A DNA stretch of 64,000 nucleotides from Tahibacter aquaticus (GTDB taxonomy: Bacteria; Pseudomonadota; Gammaproteobacteria; Xanthomonadales; Rhodanobacteraceae): assembly GCF_004363655.1 (NCBI RefSeq), contig NZ_SNZH01000023.1:1-64000 (forward strand), in the 5' to 3' direction. Below the pieces are notes generated by a model, which was not told the origin of the DNA, made no database searches, and was given only the letters and a program-made list of their open reading frames with translations. Position 1 is the first letter of the stretch. Every line of letters starts with the position of its first letter. Of the stretch, positions 45,347 through 54,694 are shown piece by piece. Made by a program: the position numbers and the translations under genes.

Positions 45347-45702
45347 TCCAGCCCCAGTGCCTGGCGCCGGCGCCGGCTCAGTGCCAGCAGCGCATGCCGG
45401 TAGGACCAGTCCACCAGTTCGCGCAGATAGGCCGGCGGAAATTCTTCGACCTTGACGATGGTGATCCAGCGGAAGCGCGCCATGTAGCGCGCCGGCTTCA
45501 CGCCGGGCATGTCGGTGAGTTCGACGAAACGCTCGCTGCTGACCTTCAGGCTGAAGCGCCAGCGCTCCGGCTCGCTGGTCTTGAACCAGGCGAAATTACG
45601 ACCGCCGACGGAATACACCAGGATGTTGCTGGGTTCGCCCAGATCCCGCTCCTCGCTCGCGCGCAGACGCCGGCAATAGGCCTGAAGCTGTTGGCGGTTC
45701 AT
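45343..45702 (-). CDS. MmcQ/YjbR family protein
   Basis: A 119-aa protein of the MmcQ/YjbR family, a small alpha/beta fold with a CyaY-like surface, thought to bind DNA. Markers are NILVYSVGGRNFAWFKT, WRFSLKVSSERFVELTDMPGVKPARYMARFRWITI, and a C-terminal helix SYRHALLALSRRRR. It is first in a two-gene unit with the oxygenase downstream, overlapping by 4 bp. No functional link between the families is established. Confidence 0.85.
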   Translation of the reverse strand: MNRQQLQAYCRRLRASEERDLGEPSNILVYSVGGRNFAWFKTSEPERWRFSLKVSSERFVELTDMPGVKPARYMARFRWITIVKVEEFPPAYLRELVDWSYRHALLALSRRRRQALGLE

Positions 45703-45759
45703 TCGGATCGAGTGCAGCCCCGTGGGTCGAGCACCAAGCCTATAACACCTGCGAACCGC

Positions 45760-46455
45760 TCATGCGGCGCGGGAACCCGTTTGCGCAGCATCGCCTACCG
45801 CAGCGGCAAGTTCGACCAGGCAACATTCGGGATCTGACCGGCACGATCCGCCACTTGACGCACTCAGGCCGGCAGCTACAGCCGTCGCGACATGACTGGG
45901 CAGACGCGGCGCATCGTGCAGCGCGCGGCGGCGCAGTTCCTCGCGGTCATCCGTGCCGTCGAACGGCCGCTGTCCTGCGCACAGTTCGCACAGCAGCACG
46001 CCGAGCGCATAGATGTCGGTCGCCACGCTGGCCGGCTGTCCCAGGAACTGTTCCGGCGCCGCCGTCTGCGGCGAGAGGAAACGCTGCTCGTCGGCCTCGC
46101 CGTCGGCACGCGCCGCGTCTAGCGTGGTGGCGATTTCCTCGACCACGGCAAACGCGCCGAAGCGGCGGCCGCGTTCGACCTGCGGCCAGCGCTGCTGGAT
46201 GGCGCGGCGCACGAGCGGGCCCAGGCCGAGGTCTGCGGTCGTGCTGCGCTCCGTCGACAGCGCGTCGTTGGACCGCAGCAGCGCCTCGACGAATCGCCGC
46301 AAGGCCGCGTCGTCGCCGCAGCCCGCGTCGAGCAACGGCGCACGCTTGTCGGGCGGCAGCGCGACCACGGCAGCAAACAGTTCCTTCGCGCGCAGCCAGG
46401 CATCGGGCGGCACTGCAGCTGCGGGAGGCGTTGGGGACGGTTGCGGGATAGTCAT
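45760..46455 (-). pseudogene. Serine/threonine protein kinase with the catalytic core deleted
   Basis: A 231-codon frame with the N-terminal helical region common to Xanthomonadales-type kinases (AWLRAKELFAAVVALPPDKR, RFVEALLRSNDAL) to residue ~95, then the first kinase strand RRFGAFAVVEEI. The frame jumps directly to the post-DFG activation segment (TLDAARADGEADEQRFLSPQTAAPEQFLGQ) and subdomain IX (TDIYALGVLLCELCAGQRPF). The glycine loop, ATP-binding Lys, HRD and DFG are missing. The joint is near 46132. The frame also ends soon after subdomain IX, so the rest of the C-lobe and any sensor domain are absent. It cannot be an active kinase. Gene decay is more likely than a new role. Confidence 0.8.
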
Positions 46456-46581
46456 CGGCTCGTACTGCGCCGCTGTCGCAAGACACCCTGCCGGCGGGCC
46501 GCGCCTCGCTGAGGCTGCACGTTTACTACGCCGCCTTGCGTACTGGCAAGGCGCAGGCGGCGACCGGGGAAGCCGCCTGCC

Positions 46582-46650
46582 CTAGTGGCCTGTAACGGAC
46601 AAGTCGATAGCAGCTCAGTCGTCCTGGCCGCGCAGGACTTGCTGCTGCCG
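46582..46650 (+). repeat. REP-like repeat, copy C
   Basis: About 69 bp beginning CTAGTGGCCTGTAACGGACA and containing the hairpin GTCCTG-GCCGCG-CAGGAC (46621-46638). It matches copy B at 11593-11660 (opposite strand) closely and copy A at 11493-11561 more weakly. It lies between the kinase remnant and a lipoprotein gene. Confidence 0.65.
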
Positions 46651-46709
46651 GCGCAGCGGAAAACCCCTCGGCGCTGGCGGCGGCAGCCGATTCGCCGAGG
46701 GTACGGCCG

Positions 46710-47081
46710 TCAGCCGGATTTCTTGCCCGCTTCCGCGACGATCTGTTCGACCGCGGTGACACATTCGTCATGGCTGATGCGCGTTATATCGGCCACTTTC
46801 CACACCTCGTCGACCTTGAACACCACCGCCTGCAGATCGCCGGTGGGCTTGCCGTTGCCGCCCAGCGAATTAACGGTGAGGCAGGCAGCCTTGTGCTTGA
46901 TTTCCGTATAGGCACCGAACTGCGCCGTGTCGGCGGCGAGCAATTTGGCCAGGACGGCCTTGCGCGCCTCGGGTTCTGCCGAGCTGCATGCACCCAGCAG
47001 AACGGCGATGCCACTGACCAGGGCGATGCGGATTGCCTGGCTGGCGTTGCGCGTGAACGGCGTTACTGAAACATCCGGCAT
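46710..47081 (-). CDS. Small lipoprotein of unknown function
   Basis: A 123-aa lipoprotein. A basic n-region is followed by ALVSGIAVLLGACSS; L-G-A-C is a lipobox, giving a mature protein of about 90 residues. The mature part has a helix (KAVLAKLLAADTAQFGAYTEI), a strand pair with CLTVNSLGGNGKPTG and LQAVVFKVDEVWKVADI, and a closing helix. It contains two further cysteines. It lies downstream of the Rhs gene on the same strand, 469 bp away and past a terminator-like hairpin, so it is probably transcribed alone. A protective role against Rhs toxicity would be speculative. Confidence 0.65.
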   Translation of the reverse strand: MPDVSVTPFTRNASQAIRIALVSGIAVLLGACSSAEPEARKAVLAKLLAADTAQFGAYTEIKHKAACLTVNSLGGNGKPTGDLQAVVFKVDEVWKVADITRISHDECVTAVEQIVAEAGKKSG

Positions 47082-47550
47082 GTCTATCTACCCATCCTAG
47101 GTTGATTAAAGATTTTGCGGCATTTTTCACAGCCGCCGCCCCGCGAGGGGGGCGCGAGCTTCTCATGGCGCCGGATGGGGCGCAAACGTCCGCAGACCGA
47201 TGCGGGGAGCTGTATCGCGATGGAGCAAAGCATCGGCAACTGGCGCGACTGGCACCTGCGTCTCCGGCAGGCGATCTTCGGACAGGGGCAGGACCGGCGG
47301 CGTAGTGCCACCGGTCCTTCGCAGAAACGCATTGCAGGGCTGTAGCCGTGCAATGCGTGAGTGGAATGAATGCCTGGCGCTTTTTCGCTGCGGCAATGTG
47401 GAAAGGAGCCGGCAAATCATTGCCGGCTCCTGGTGCAGACAGTGCGGTCACCCAAGCCCGATCATCTGCAAATCGGCTCGGAAGCGATGGCCGGCTGCCG
47501 GCTCGGCACTGCCGTTGCGGCGGTCCTGGCAAACATGGTGCTGAATGAGC
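47082..47550. other. Rhs downstream region
   Basis: 469 bp between the lipoprotein gene and the Rhs gene end. It holds a strong hairpin at 47405-47430 but no gene that can be defended. Confidence 0.45.
47405..47430 (-). terminator. Terminator-like hairpin after the Rhs gene
   Basis: Perfect 10-bp arms GGAGCCGGCA (47405-47414) and TGCCGGCTCC (47421-47430) around a 6-nt loop. On the minus strand it is followed by TTTCC, a weak T-tract. It lies 121 bp past the Rhs stop. Confidence 0.6.
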
Positions 47551-50500
47551 CTATTCGCGCAGCTCTGCCGGCAAGGGAGGAACCACGATTCTTTCCTTGG
47601 GTACTGCCGGAGCCGGGCCGAACGCGGACCCGAGTTTTTGTTGATTGATCTTGACGGCGAGCCCCAGGAATCCTGTCTTGCCGCCGAACTCGACGTCCTT
47701 GCTGATCAGTTTTACCTGATGCCTGCCGTTGGTCTTGGCCGACACCGGACCAAGATTGCCGACAAAACCGCCTTCCCGGCGCTGACGATAATTCCGGTCG
47801 GGATTTCCCCCGCCGAACTCGTAGTTGTCGCGCACTTCTGCGGCTTCATAGCCCGCTTCGCGCTTGCCGACGCTGATCACAGCCGACGGGCCTTTTATTT
47901 CCTGGAAGAAGGTTCTTTCGTCGGAAAGTGTTCCGTTGAGACCAATCGTGGTGATGCTTGCCTGCTGGATCTTCAGCTTGGCGGCGCTGCCAAGCATGAC
48001 CTCGAAACCCGGGAAAAGACCCAGCTTGGCTTCGACAGCAATCGCATCGCCGACGGCTCTGACCCTACGCGTCAGATCACCCAGGAAGCCTCCGCCGTTG
48101 GCCGGCTTTTCCTGACGGCCATCGGCGTCGACAAACGTATAGGGATTGTTCGCCGCGTAGCGATACCTGTTGAAGTTGGAACCTGTCGCAGTGTCCGCGC
48201 TGACGGGATCGACACTCAGGAACCGGCCGACGCCCTGGTCGTAGTAACGCTGCTGCATATACGTCAGCCCCGTAGCACCGTCCATGACATGGCCGCCATA
48301 ACCGATGCCCGAATAGCCAGGCTGACCGATCACCGCGCCGTAGGGCTCGTAATCGTTCTGCCGGACAACCTGCCCGCTGGTATTGGTAACCGCAACCGGG
48401 CTGCCCAGTGCATCCGTGTGGTGGTATTGGGTGGCGATCACCGCATTGCTTGGCCAGTTGTGATCGACAGTGGCGACCAGGCTGCCGGCGAGGTAGATAT
48501 GCTCGCGCGTCTGCTGGTTCAGATAGTTCGCACCGTCCCAGGAACTGGAGAACAGCATCTGGCCGCCCTGGCTGTATTGCCAGACATTGGCGGCGCCGCT
48601 CGGCGCTTCGGACATGACCCGGCGGCCCAGCGCATCGTAGCGATAGCGCTCCTTGCCCGGTACGTTGCGCAGCCGGTTGCCGAAGTCAAAATCGTAGGCC
48701 TGGCCGTCTCTGCTTTGCAGATTGCCTTGCGCATCGTAGCCCAGGTTCATCACGGTCGCGCCCAGGCTGTTGCGGATCGAGGTCAAACGGTGGGTCTGCG
48801 CATCGTAGACATAGTCGGCATGGTCCTTGACGCCGGCGAGCTTCCACGACTCGATGTTGTCCAGCGCGTCGTAGGTGAAGCGATGCCAGTTGTCGCCACC
48901 GAATACGCCGGCACCGACGTCGGTCAGTCGATCCAGATCGTCGTAGACCATGCTGCGGCTGCGCACGCTGTAGGCAGGCCCTTTGGTCACATCCTTGATG
49001 CGGTCGATATTGCCGTTGGCATCGTAGTTGTACTCCAGATGCGACACGCCGACGGAGAAGCTGCCCAGCGGCAGCTGGCGCTCGTTCTGCTGCATGAGAT
49101 AGCTGACGCCGTTGCCATAGGTGAACTGCTTCAGCATGCCATTGGGATGGTACTGGGCGTTGCTGGCGTAGCTGCCGGCCTTGGTCGCCTGCCCCAGCGC
49201 GTTGGGCGCGTAGTCGATGCTCAGGCCGGTCGGATAGCTTTGCCAGGCAAGATTGCCGATACCGTCGTAGGAGTAACCGATGTTCCAGATATACCAGCCG
49301 GCCTGGTTGACCGATTCGTTGGTGAGCTTGCGCCGCTGGTTGTAGGTATAGCTCGTGGTGACCAGCGCCGCATTGGCGGGTTCGTTGCTCACCGCAGCGC
49401 TGGCTGGCAGGCCGTCGGGCGTATACGTCCAGTTCTGGTTGCCGCGGCCGTCGGGGAATACCAGGCTGCTCAGCCGGTTGAGCGCGTCATAGCTGCGCGT
49501 GACGCGCCGGCCGGAATCCCAGGCTTCCGCGTGAGTGCAGTTGTCGGCGTCGTACGTGCCACCGCTCAGCCCCGCCGCCGACCAGGCGAGATTCCCGCCC
49601 GCGTCGTAGCCCATCACCGTGGCGCCGGACTCGGGCTCGACAATTTTGCACAACTGCGCATTGCCGTCGTAGACATAGCGGCGTTCCTGCCGCTGCGCAT
49701 GATCGGCGCTGCGCTGCACGACGCGCAAAGGCCAGCCGAAGCGCGCATGGCGCTCGATCTCCACGACCTTGCCCTCGGGCAGGATGCCGCCCAGCGGCAG
49801 CGCGTAGTCCGGTTCGCCCCAGGCCATGTAGTTGCTGGTCGTGGCCAGGCCGCGCGGGTTGGTGACGCGCGTGCGCAGGCCGTCGAGGTGCTCGGTCGTC
49901 GTGGCCAGTACACCCCACTCGCTGTCGTGCTCGACGCGGATCGTCCGCCCCAGCGCGTCGTAGCTGGTGCGCGAACCGTTGCTCACATCGAGGTAGCTGC
50001 CCACGCCGCGCTGCGGATATGACACGAAGCTCGGCCGTCCCAGGGTGTCGTAGCGGCGGACCGTCTGGCTCAGGGTATCGCCGGCGTTGCTGTAGTCGAA
50101 CACCTCTTCCAGCACCGGCCGCCACATGGCGTCGTAGTAGGTGTAGGCGTGCTTGTTGCCTTCGTAGCGATGCAGGCGCCAATGACCAGCAGGCAGGCCG
50201 TGCTCGTCGGATGAGACCTGCTGGAAACCCAGGCTCACCGGGTTCCAGCCTGAGCCGTCGCATACACCGGGCTGGGTTTCCGACGGATAGATGATGCTGG
50301 CGATACGTCCCATCGCGTCGTAGGTGTAGCAGGTCCTGGCGCCGATCTCGTCGGTCGCCGAAGCAATCAGGCCGTCGTTGTCGACCACGGCAGAGGCAGT
50401 TGCTCCTGCCAGCGCCTCAGGCGTGGGAGGAAAGTGGATCAACTGGGGAATGCCGCGTTTCCAGTTCGACAGCGCGGTGACATTGCCGCCGCCGTCCGCC

Positions 50501-52647
50501 ACCGTGGCCAGCGTGCCGTCGGCACTGTAGGTCAGGGTCTGCTGCAGTTTTCCGAAGCGATAGGATTTCCAGGGCAAGGCCTGCGCGTCGTAGTCGGTCT
50601 GGCTGGCGACGAGGCCGGTATCGGCGTTGTACTGACGCTTGATCTGGCCTAGCACCCACTTGCCCAGGTCGTCGTGGTACTCGGTCGCGTCGCTGCGGTT
50701 ATAGCCCAGCGTATTCGACTGCTGCTGCAGGGTCGGGCGTGCAAAGCCGTCGAAACAGTACACGCCTGTGCCGCAGAGTTTGACTTCGGTCTTGAAGGTC
50801 ACGCCGCCCTGCAGTGTTTCGCTCGACAGCAGCGGCAGCTGCTTGCCCTGCATGGGATCGGGCGAGAACGCCCAGCCGATCTGCTTTGCAAACGCCTGCG
50901 TCGCCGGCGTAGCCGGATCGTAGTAGCGGTATTTCATATCCTTCATCAACGTGCCGGTCGCGCTGATCACCTGCTCGGCAAGCAGCATGCCCTCGTTCTG
51001 GCCATAGATCACGCCATGACGCTTGCGCACCTTGTCACCGGAAGGCAGGGTAATTTCCGTCCAGCGGCCTTCGCCGTCGATACAGCCGGATTCGGGGCAG
51101 GGGTCCTGGTTGCAGCGGACGCCGGTAATTTCACCGGTCTGGCTGTCGAACTGGTCGCAGTAGGGATAGACATCTTCACCGTAGGCATAGCGGGTCACGC
51201 CCGGCAACATGCCAGGCCCGGAAACAGTCCTTTCCTTGAGCGAGAAAACGCCGAAGTAATTCGGAACGCTGATTCGCGCATAACCCGACAGCTCGTAATA
51301 CTCTTCCGGCGGCGGGTCCATGTCCGGCAGAGTCAACATGTCCAAAAGCACTCCAAAATCCATTTGCCCATTATTGGATTCGAATAGATGCACAAGGGTC
51401 GCCCAATCCACGCTATTCGTTCCACGGAACATGCTGTGCAGATTGACGCGCCTCACCTGGTGATCGAAAAAGTCGATGACGCAGCCATAAGGCACTCTGC
51501 TGCGGGAGAACGTACGCCCTTCGAAGCCGAAATTCGCCACCGCGCCACTGGGGTGCTTGACGTTGAACGAGAACGTACCACCGTACGCGCTGTCGACGCT
51601 GAGACAAAAATTCTCCGGAACAAACGACAGAATATTGAGACCCTCATCGGCTGTCTGGGGGCGTGCCGCAGTGCCGCCCAGCGGAGAATAGGTCCAGGTC
51701 GACTGGTCCGGATTGGTTACCGTGGCCAGATGTCCATTCTGCAACCCATAGGTCCAGACCCGGCCATTGGCGCTGGCAGTTATCGTGTTTGTGCCGTGCT
51801 GCAGCGTGATCTGGCGTCCATCATTCGCACTGATACCGGTGAGCTTGCCGCTGGTGTATTGATAGTCGACGTAGTTGCCGAACCGGTCTTCGATACGCGA
51901 CGCCAGCAGGAAAATCCGCTTGCGCGGCATGCTGTATCCCGGCAGGTACTTTGGCCCTTTGCGCAGCGTCTGCAGTTCCCGCTCGACCGGATAGTCGAAG
52001 TAATACTTGGTGCCGTCCGTCAGTTTCAGGACGAAGCCTTCGCCGGGATAACCGTTCTTCAGCGTAGCCAGGCAGCTGAGCCTGGCCTGCGACTTCAGGA
52101 TCCAGGGATAGCTGACGCCATCGGCCGGATCGGTATAGGTATTCGCATCCTTGAGCAGCACCTCGTCGGTGACGCCGGGCACATGAATGTTGTATCCGTG
52201 CGAGACCTCGTCGACGCCGAAATTTACGCCTTCGATGACCGGCCGGCCTGCAATGGAGCAGCGCTTGTAGCGATTGGGAGAATTCGACGCAGCGACGGCC
52301 CAGCCGTTCAGCTTCGAGAATGTGCCTTCGATAAACGGCACGTCGATGTCCCAGTTGCCGATGCCACCCAATTCTTCCGGCACATAGCGTTGATCGACGA
52401 CCAGGCGCCTGCCGAGCTGCACAGGCAACGAGTTGTTGCCAGGGATGCTGATGTCGACATTGGTAAACACTGTCCTGCCGGTTGCATCGGACGTCGAGTT
52501 GCCGAATGAATCGTCCGTCAGCGCCGACAATTCGTTAGCCGCCCTGATTTTCTTCTGATACTCGTCGGCAGGAACAACCTGTGCCGAGGCCAGCGCCGGC
52601 ACAAGCAAGAATGTACTGAGCAAACCGATTGCGAATTCCAAACGCAT
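47551..52647 (-). CDS. Sec-exported Rhs/YD-repeat protein
   Basis: A 1698-aa protein. The signal peptide (FAIGLLSTFLLVPALASA) is followed by an N-terminal beta-rich region (about 25-500) with several cysteines. About 1000 residues of YD repeats follow (YDALGR, YDAQGNL, YDANGNIDRI types), and then the Rhs core end with LTYMQQRYYDQGVGRFLSVDP and NNPYTFVDADGRQ. The last ~187 residues are the variable tip; I recognise no toxin family in it, only beta-strand-like segments. YD repeats build a hollow shell that can enclose a C-terminal toxin. A Sec signal instead of a PAAR domain suggests surface or extracellular delivery independent of type VI secretion. ATG 52647 has AGGAG 8 nt upstream. Confidence 0.88.
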   Translation of the reverse strand: MRLEFAIGLLSTFLLVPALASAQVVPADEYQKKIRAANELSALTDDSFGNSTSDATGRTVFTNVDISIPGNNSLPVQLGRRLVVDQRYVPEELGGIGNWDIDVPFIEGTFSKLNGWAVAASNSPNRYKRCSIAGRPVIEGVNFGVDEVSHGYNIHVPGVTDEVLLKDANTYTDPADGVSYPWILKSQARLSCLATLKNGYPGEGFVLKLTDGTKYYFDYPVERELQTLRKGPKYLPGYSMPRKRIFLLASRIEDRFGNYVDYQYTSGKLTGISANDGRQITLQHGTNTITASANGRVWTYGLQNGHLATVTNPDQSTWTYSPLGGTAARPQTADEGLNILSFVPENFCLSVDSAYGGTFSFNVKHPSGAVANFGFEGRTFSRSRVPYGCVIDFFDHQVRRVNLHSMFRGTNSVDWATLVHLFESNNGQMDFGVLLDMLTLPDMDPPPEEYYELSGYARISVPNYFGVFSLKERTVSGPGMLPGVTRYAYGEDVYPYCDQFDSQTGEITGVRCNQDPCPESGCIDGEGRWTEITLPSGDKVRKRHGVIYGQNEGMLLAEQVISATGTLMKDMKYRYYDPATPATQAFAKQIGWAFSPDPMQGKQLPLLSSETLQGGVTFKTEVKLCGTGVYCFDGFARPTLQQQSNTLGYNRSDATEYHDDLGKWVLGQIKRQYNADTGLVASQTDYDAQALPWKSYRFGKLQQTLTYSADGTLATVADGGGNVTALSNWKRGIPQLIHFPPTPEALAGATASAVVDNDGLIASATDEIGARTCYTYDAMGRIASIIYPSETQPGVCDGSGWNPVSLGFQQVSSDEHGLPAGHWRLHRYEGNKHAYTYYDAMWRPVLEEVFDYSNAGDTLSQTVRRYDTLGRPSFVSYPQRGVGSYLDVSNGSRTSYDALGRTIRVEHDSEWGVLATTTEHLDGLRTRVTNPRGLATTSNYMAWGEPDYALPLGGILPEGKVVEIERHARFGWPLRVVQRSADHAQRQERRYVYDGNAQLCKIVEPESGATVMGYDAGGNLAWSAAGLSGGTYDADNCTHAEAWDSGRRVTRSYDALNRLSSLVFPDGRGNQNWTYTPDGLPASAAVSNEPANAALVTTSYTYNQRRKLTNESVNQAGWYIWNIGYSYDGIGNLAWQSYPTGLSIDYAPNALGQATKAGSYASNAQYHPNGMLKQFTYGNGVSYLMQQNERQLPLGSFSVGVSHLEYNYDANGNIDRIKDVTKGPAYSVRSRSMVYDDLDRLTDVGAGVFGGDNWHRFTYDALDNIESWKLAGVKDHADYVYDAQTHRLTSIRNSLGATVMNLGYDAQGNLQSRDGQAYDFDFGNRLRNVPGKERYRYDALGRRVMSEAPSGAANVWQYSQGGQMLFSSSWDGANYLNQQTREHIYLAGSLVATVDHNWPSNAVIATQYHHTDALGSPVAVTNTSGQVVRQNDYEPYGAVIGQPGYSGIGYGGHVMDGATGLTYMQQRYYDQGVGRFLSVDPVSADTATGSNFNRYRYAANNPYTFVDADGRQEKPANGGGFLGDLTRRVRAVGDAIAVEAKLGLFPGFEVMLGSAAKLKIQQASITTIGLNGTLSDERTFFQEIKGPSAVISVGKREAGYEAAEVRDNYEFGGGNPDRNYRQRREGGFVGNLGPVSAKTNGRHQVKLISKDVEFGGKTGFLGLAVKINQQKLGSAFGPAPAVPKERIVVPPLPAELRE

Positions 52648-53129
52648 TTCCAATCTCCTGTCTGGGGTGTGGCCGCACCCGCCGCCTTGTTTCTGTCAGG
52701 ATGAATGCGCGCATCGTCTGCAATCCCGGCAAGCGGGCAGGCATTGGGGCAAAGCATTCGCCGGGCGGTGCTGCTGCGCGAGTCGACACGACTGCGCCAT
52801 AGCCGGCAACGCCGATGTGACCGGCCACCGTTTTCGTGGTACGAACTGCACGCCGGAGTGGATAGACGGCACACGCTCCCGCACTGGCTCGGAGCGGGAA
52901 ATACGCAATGGCAACGATCGGTACCGGCAGTGCACCTGCCGCGGAACCGAAGGACAGCGGATCGCCGGTAGAACGGCTACATCGGTCAAACCCGGCCGCT
53001 GCGTGGCTGGGCGCTATTCGAGTGCCGAGGGTAAAAAACGCTTACCTGACTTGTTGACGATTATATTTTTCTTCGCCACTCCGGCGAAAAGGCGGCATGA
53101 ATGTCCGCAGCCTGCGGGACCACGGCGCC
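52648..53129. other. Rhs upstream region
   Basis: 482 bp between the sulfotransferase gene end and the Rhs start, both on the minus strand. It holds an exact TATAAT on the minus strand at 53060-53065, rare in such GC-rich DNA, without a good -35 box. A TTCGCC/GGCGAA stem at about 53072-53089 lies next to it. The Rhs promoter is probably in this region, possibly with a long leader. Confidence 0.4.
53060..53065 (-). promoter_or_regulatory. Possible -10 box for the Rhs gene
   Basis: TATAAT on the minus strand within an AT-rich patch (53058-53072), about 410 nt upstream of the Rhs start. No recognisable -35 element is at 16-18 bp, so this is tentative. Confidence 0.3.
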
Positions 53130-54674
53130 CTACCCCTGCAGCCCGCGCCGCAACGGCTCCAGCCAGTGGGCATAGGCCTGCCAACGCCCGATGCTGCCGC
53201 GGTTGACGCGGCTGCGCGCCTGCACGGAACTCAGCGTGTTGATGGAGCGTCCGCTCCAGCGCGCCGGATCGACCACGCCCTCGTCCCAGGCCAGGCCGCA
53301 GAAATCGAATACGCGGCGCGAGCTGGCCAGTGGGTCGGATACCAGGTCTTCGTAATCGATATCCAGCACGAAGCCCGGATAGGCCGCATGCCAGTGCGTC
53401 ATCAGATCCTGGTAAAGGCCGTGGTAGTGCACCAGATCGTCCATGTCGTTGGCGTGGGCGACGGCGCCGGAAAAATGTTCGCGCAGATTGGCAAAGCACA
53501 GGTCCATGGGGTCGCGGCGCAGATGCAGCACCTTGGCCTCGGGGAATGCGTGGCGGATCGCGCCGATCAACTGAAAATTGTCCGGCGTCTTTTCGCTGAC
53601 GTAGGCAGCATCGCCTGTCGCGTGGCGGCCTTCGGCCTGGAAGTGCGCACGCACGCCGCGATAGTCCAGATGCGGCAATCGCCGGGCCAGCTCTTCGTCG
53701 ATCATGGTCGGGCAGTGGTAGTCGGCCGCCTGGCGCAGCGCAGCGCCCAGGCGTTGCGATTCGCCATAGGTGTGCACCGACGCGTGGGCGCCGAGCATGC
53801 TTTCCAGCAAGGTGGTGCCGGAGCGATGCAGGCCGACGATAAAGAGGGGAACCTGATCGCCGGCGCGCGGCGGCGCAACAGGTACTGCGATCGGTTGCTT
53901 CAGTTGTTCGAACATGCGTTCATGCCGGGCACGATCGTAGGGCACGCGGGCGCGCACCGAGGCGCATGCGGCCGACAGCTCTTGCCAGGCGGCATCTATT
54001 TCGCCGAGGTCGTCGAGTTCCTTGAACAACGCGAACTGCAGCAGTTCGCGATCACGCCGGTCCAGCCCCTGCCGTTGCAGGCAGGCGCGCAGTACCGCGA
54101 CATGATTGGATTCGGCCGTCTGCCGGCGCAGGCGCGATTGCAGCCAATAGCCCATCGCCGACTCCTGCGGCGTGCCGAGTGCGTGCGCCAGATCGGCACT
54201 GGCCTGCGCGAACTCGCCGGCGTACTGGTGGATCAGCGCGCGATTGACGCGGCAGACGCCATCGCCGGGCGAGGCCGCCACGGCCGCATCGGCCCACTCG
54301 CGTGCCAGCGCATGGGCGCCGACCGCGCTGAGGGCCGCGGCAATGCGTGCCTGCTCGGCGCTGGGCAGCGCGGCACGCTGCGCGTACGCCTGCGCCCACT
54401 GCACCAGGGCATCGTGCGCGACGAACAGGCGCAGGCCTTCGACGACTTCCGCAGCAAGTGCCGGCGGCACGGCGCGTTCGCGCACGGCGGCCAGGAAACG
54501 CGCCCGCGCGGCGACGTAGTGGCCGCTGACCAATTCGACACGCGCACGCAGCAGTTCCGGTTCGAGATCGTGCGGCGCACTCGCCTGCCAGCTCGCCAGT
54601 ACAGCCAGGGCCGCATCGAGGCGGCCCTGGCTGACATGGCCGTCGAGACGACGGCGATAGCGTTCGGCATGCAT
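53130..54674 (-). CDS. TPR-containing sulfotransferase
   Basis: A 514-aa protein. Residues 1-260 are alpha-helical tetratricopeptide-like repeats (QGRLDAALAVLASWQASAP, AREWADAAVAASPGDGVCRV). Residues about 270-510 form a sulfotransferase domain with the 5'-phosphosulfate loop in LFIVGLHRSGTTLLESML, the 3'-phosphate region LHLRRDPMDLCFANLREHF, and SEKTPDNF. These enzymes move sulfate from PAPS to a sugar, peptide or small molecule. No signal peptide is present, so it acts in the cytoplasm. It follows the anchor-J gene by 20 bp on the same strand and is probably its co-transcribed partner. Confidence 0.87.
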   Translation of the reverse strand: MHAERYRRRLDGHVSQGRLDAALAVLASWQASAPHDLEPELLRARVELVSGHYVAARARFLAAVRERAVPPALAAEVVEGLRLFVAHDALVQWAQAYAQRAALPSAEQARIAAALSAVGAHALAREWADAAVAASPGDGVCRVNRALIHQYAGEFAQASADLAHALGTPQESAMGYWLQSRLRRQTAESNHVAVLRACLQRQGLDRRDRELLQFALFKELDDLGEIDAAWQELSAACASVRARVPYDRARHERMFEQLKQPIAVPVAPPRAGDQVPLFIVGLHRSGTTLLESMLGAHASVHTYGESQRLGAALRQAADYHCPTMIDEELARRLPHLDYRGVRAHFQAEGRHATGDAAYVSEKTPDNFQLIGAIRHAFPEAKVLHLRRDPMDLCFANLREHFSGAVAHANDMDDLVHYHGLYQDLMTHWHAAYPGFVLDIDYEDLVSDPLASSRRVFDFCGLAWDEGVVDPARWSGRSINTLSSVQARSRVNRGSIGRWQAYAHWLEPLRRGLQG

Positions 54675-54694
54675 CGCCGGCTACGGCGTTGCGC

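Noticed and set aside
46710-47081. Immunity gene for the Rhs tip
   Set aside because: It is a lipoprotein 469 bp away beyond a terminator-like hairpin, while immunity genes usually follow the toxin directly; kept only as a speculation to test.
47545-50022. Plus-strand frame of 825 codons opposite the Rhs gene
   Set aside because: Antisense of the YD-repeat region, whose repetitive codons keep the opposite frame open.
53072-53089. TTCGCC/GGCGAA stem downstream of the sulfotransferase gene as a terminator
   Set aside because: In the relevant (minus) direction it is followed by an A-run instead of a T-run, so it is not an intrinsic terminator.
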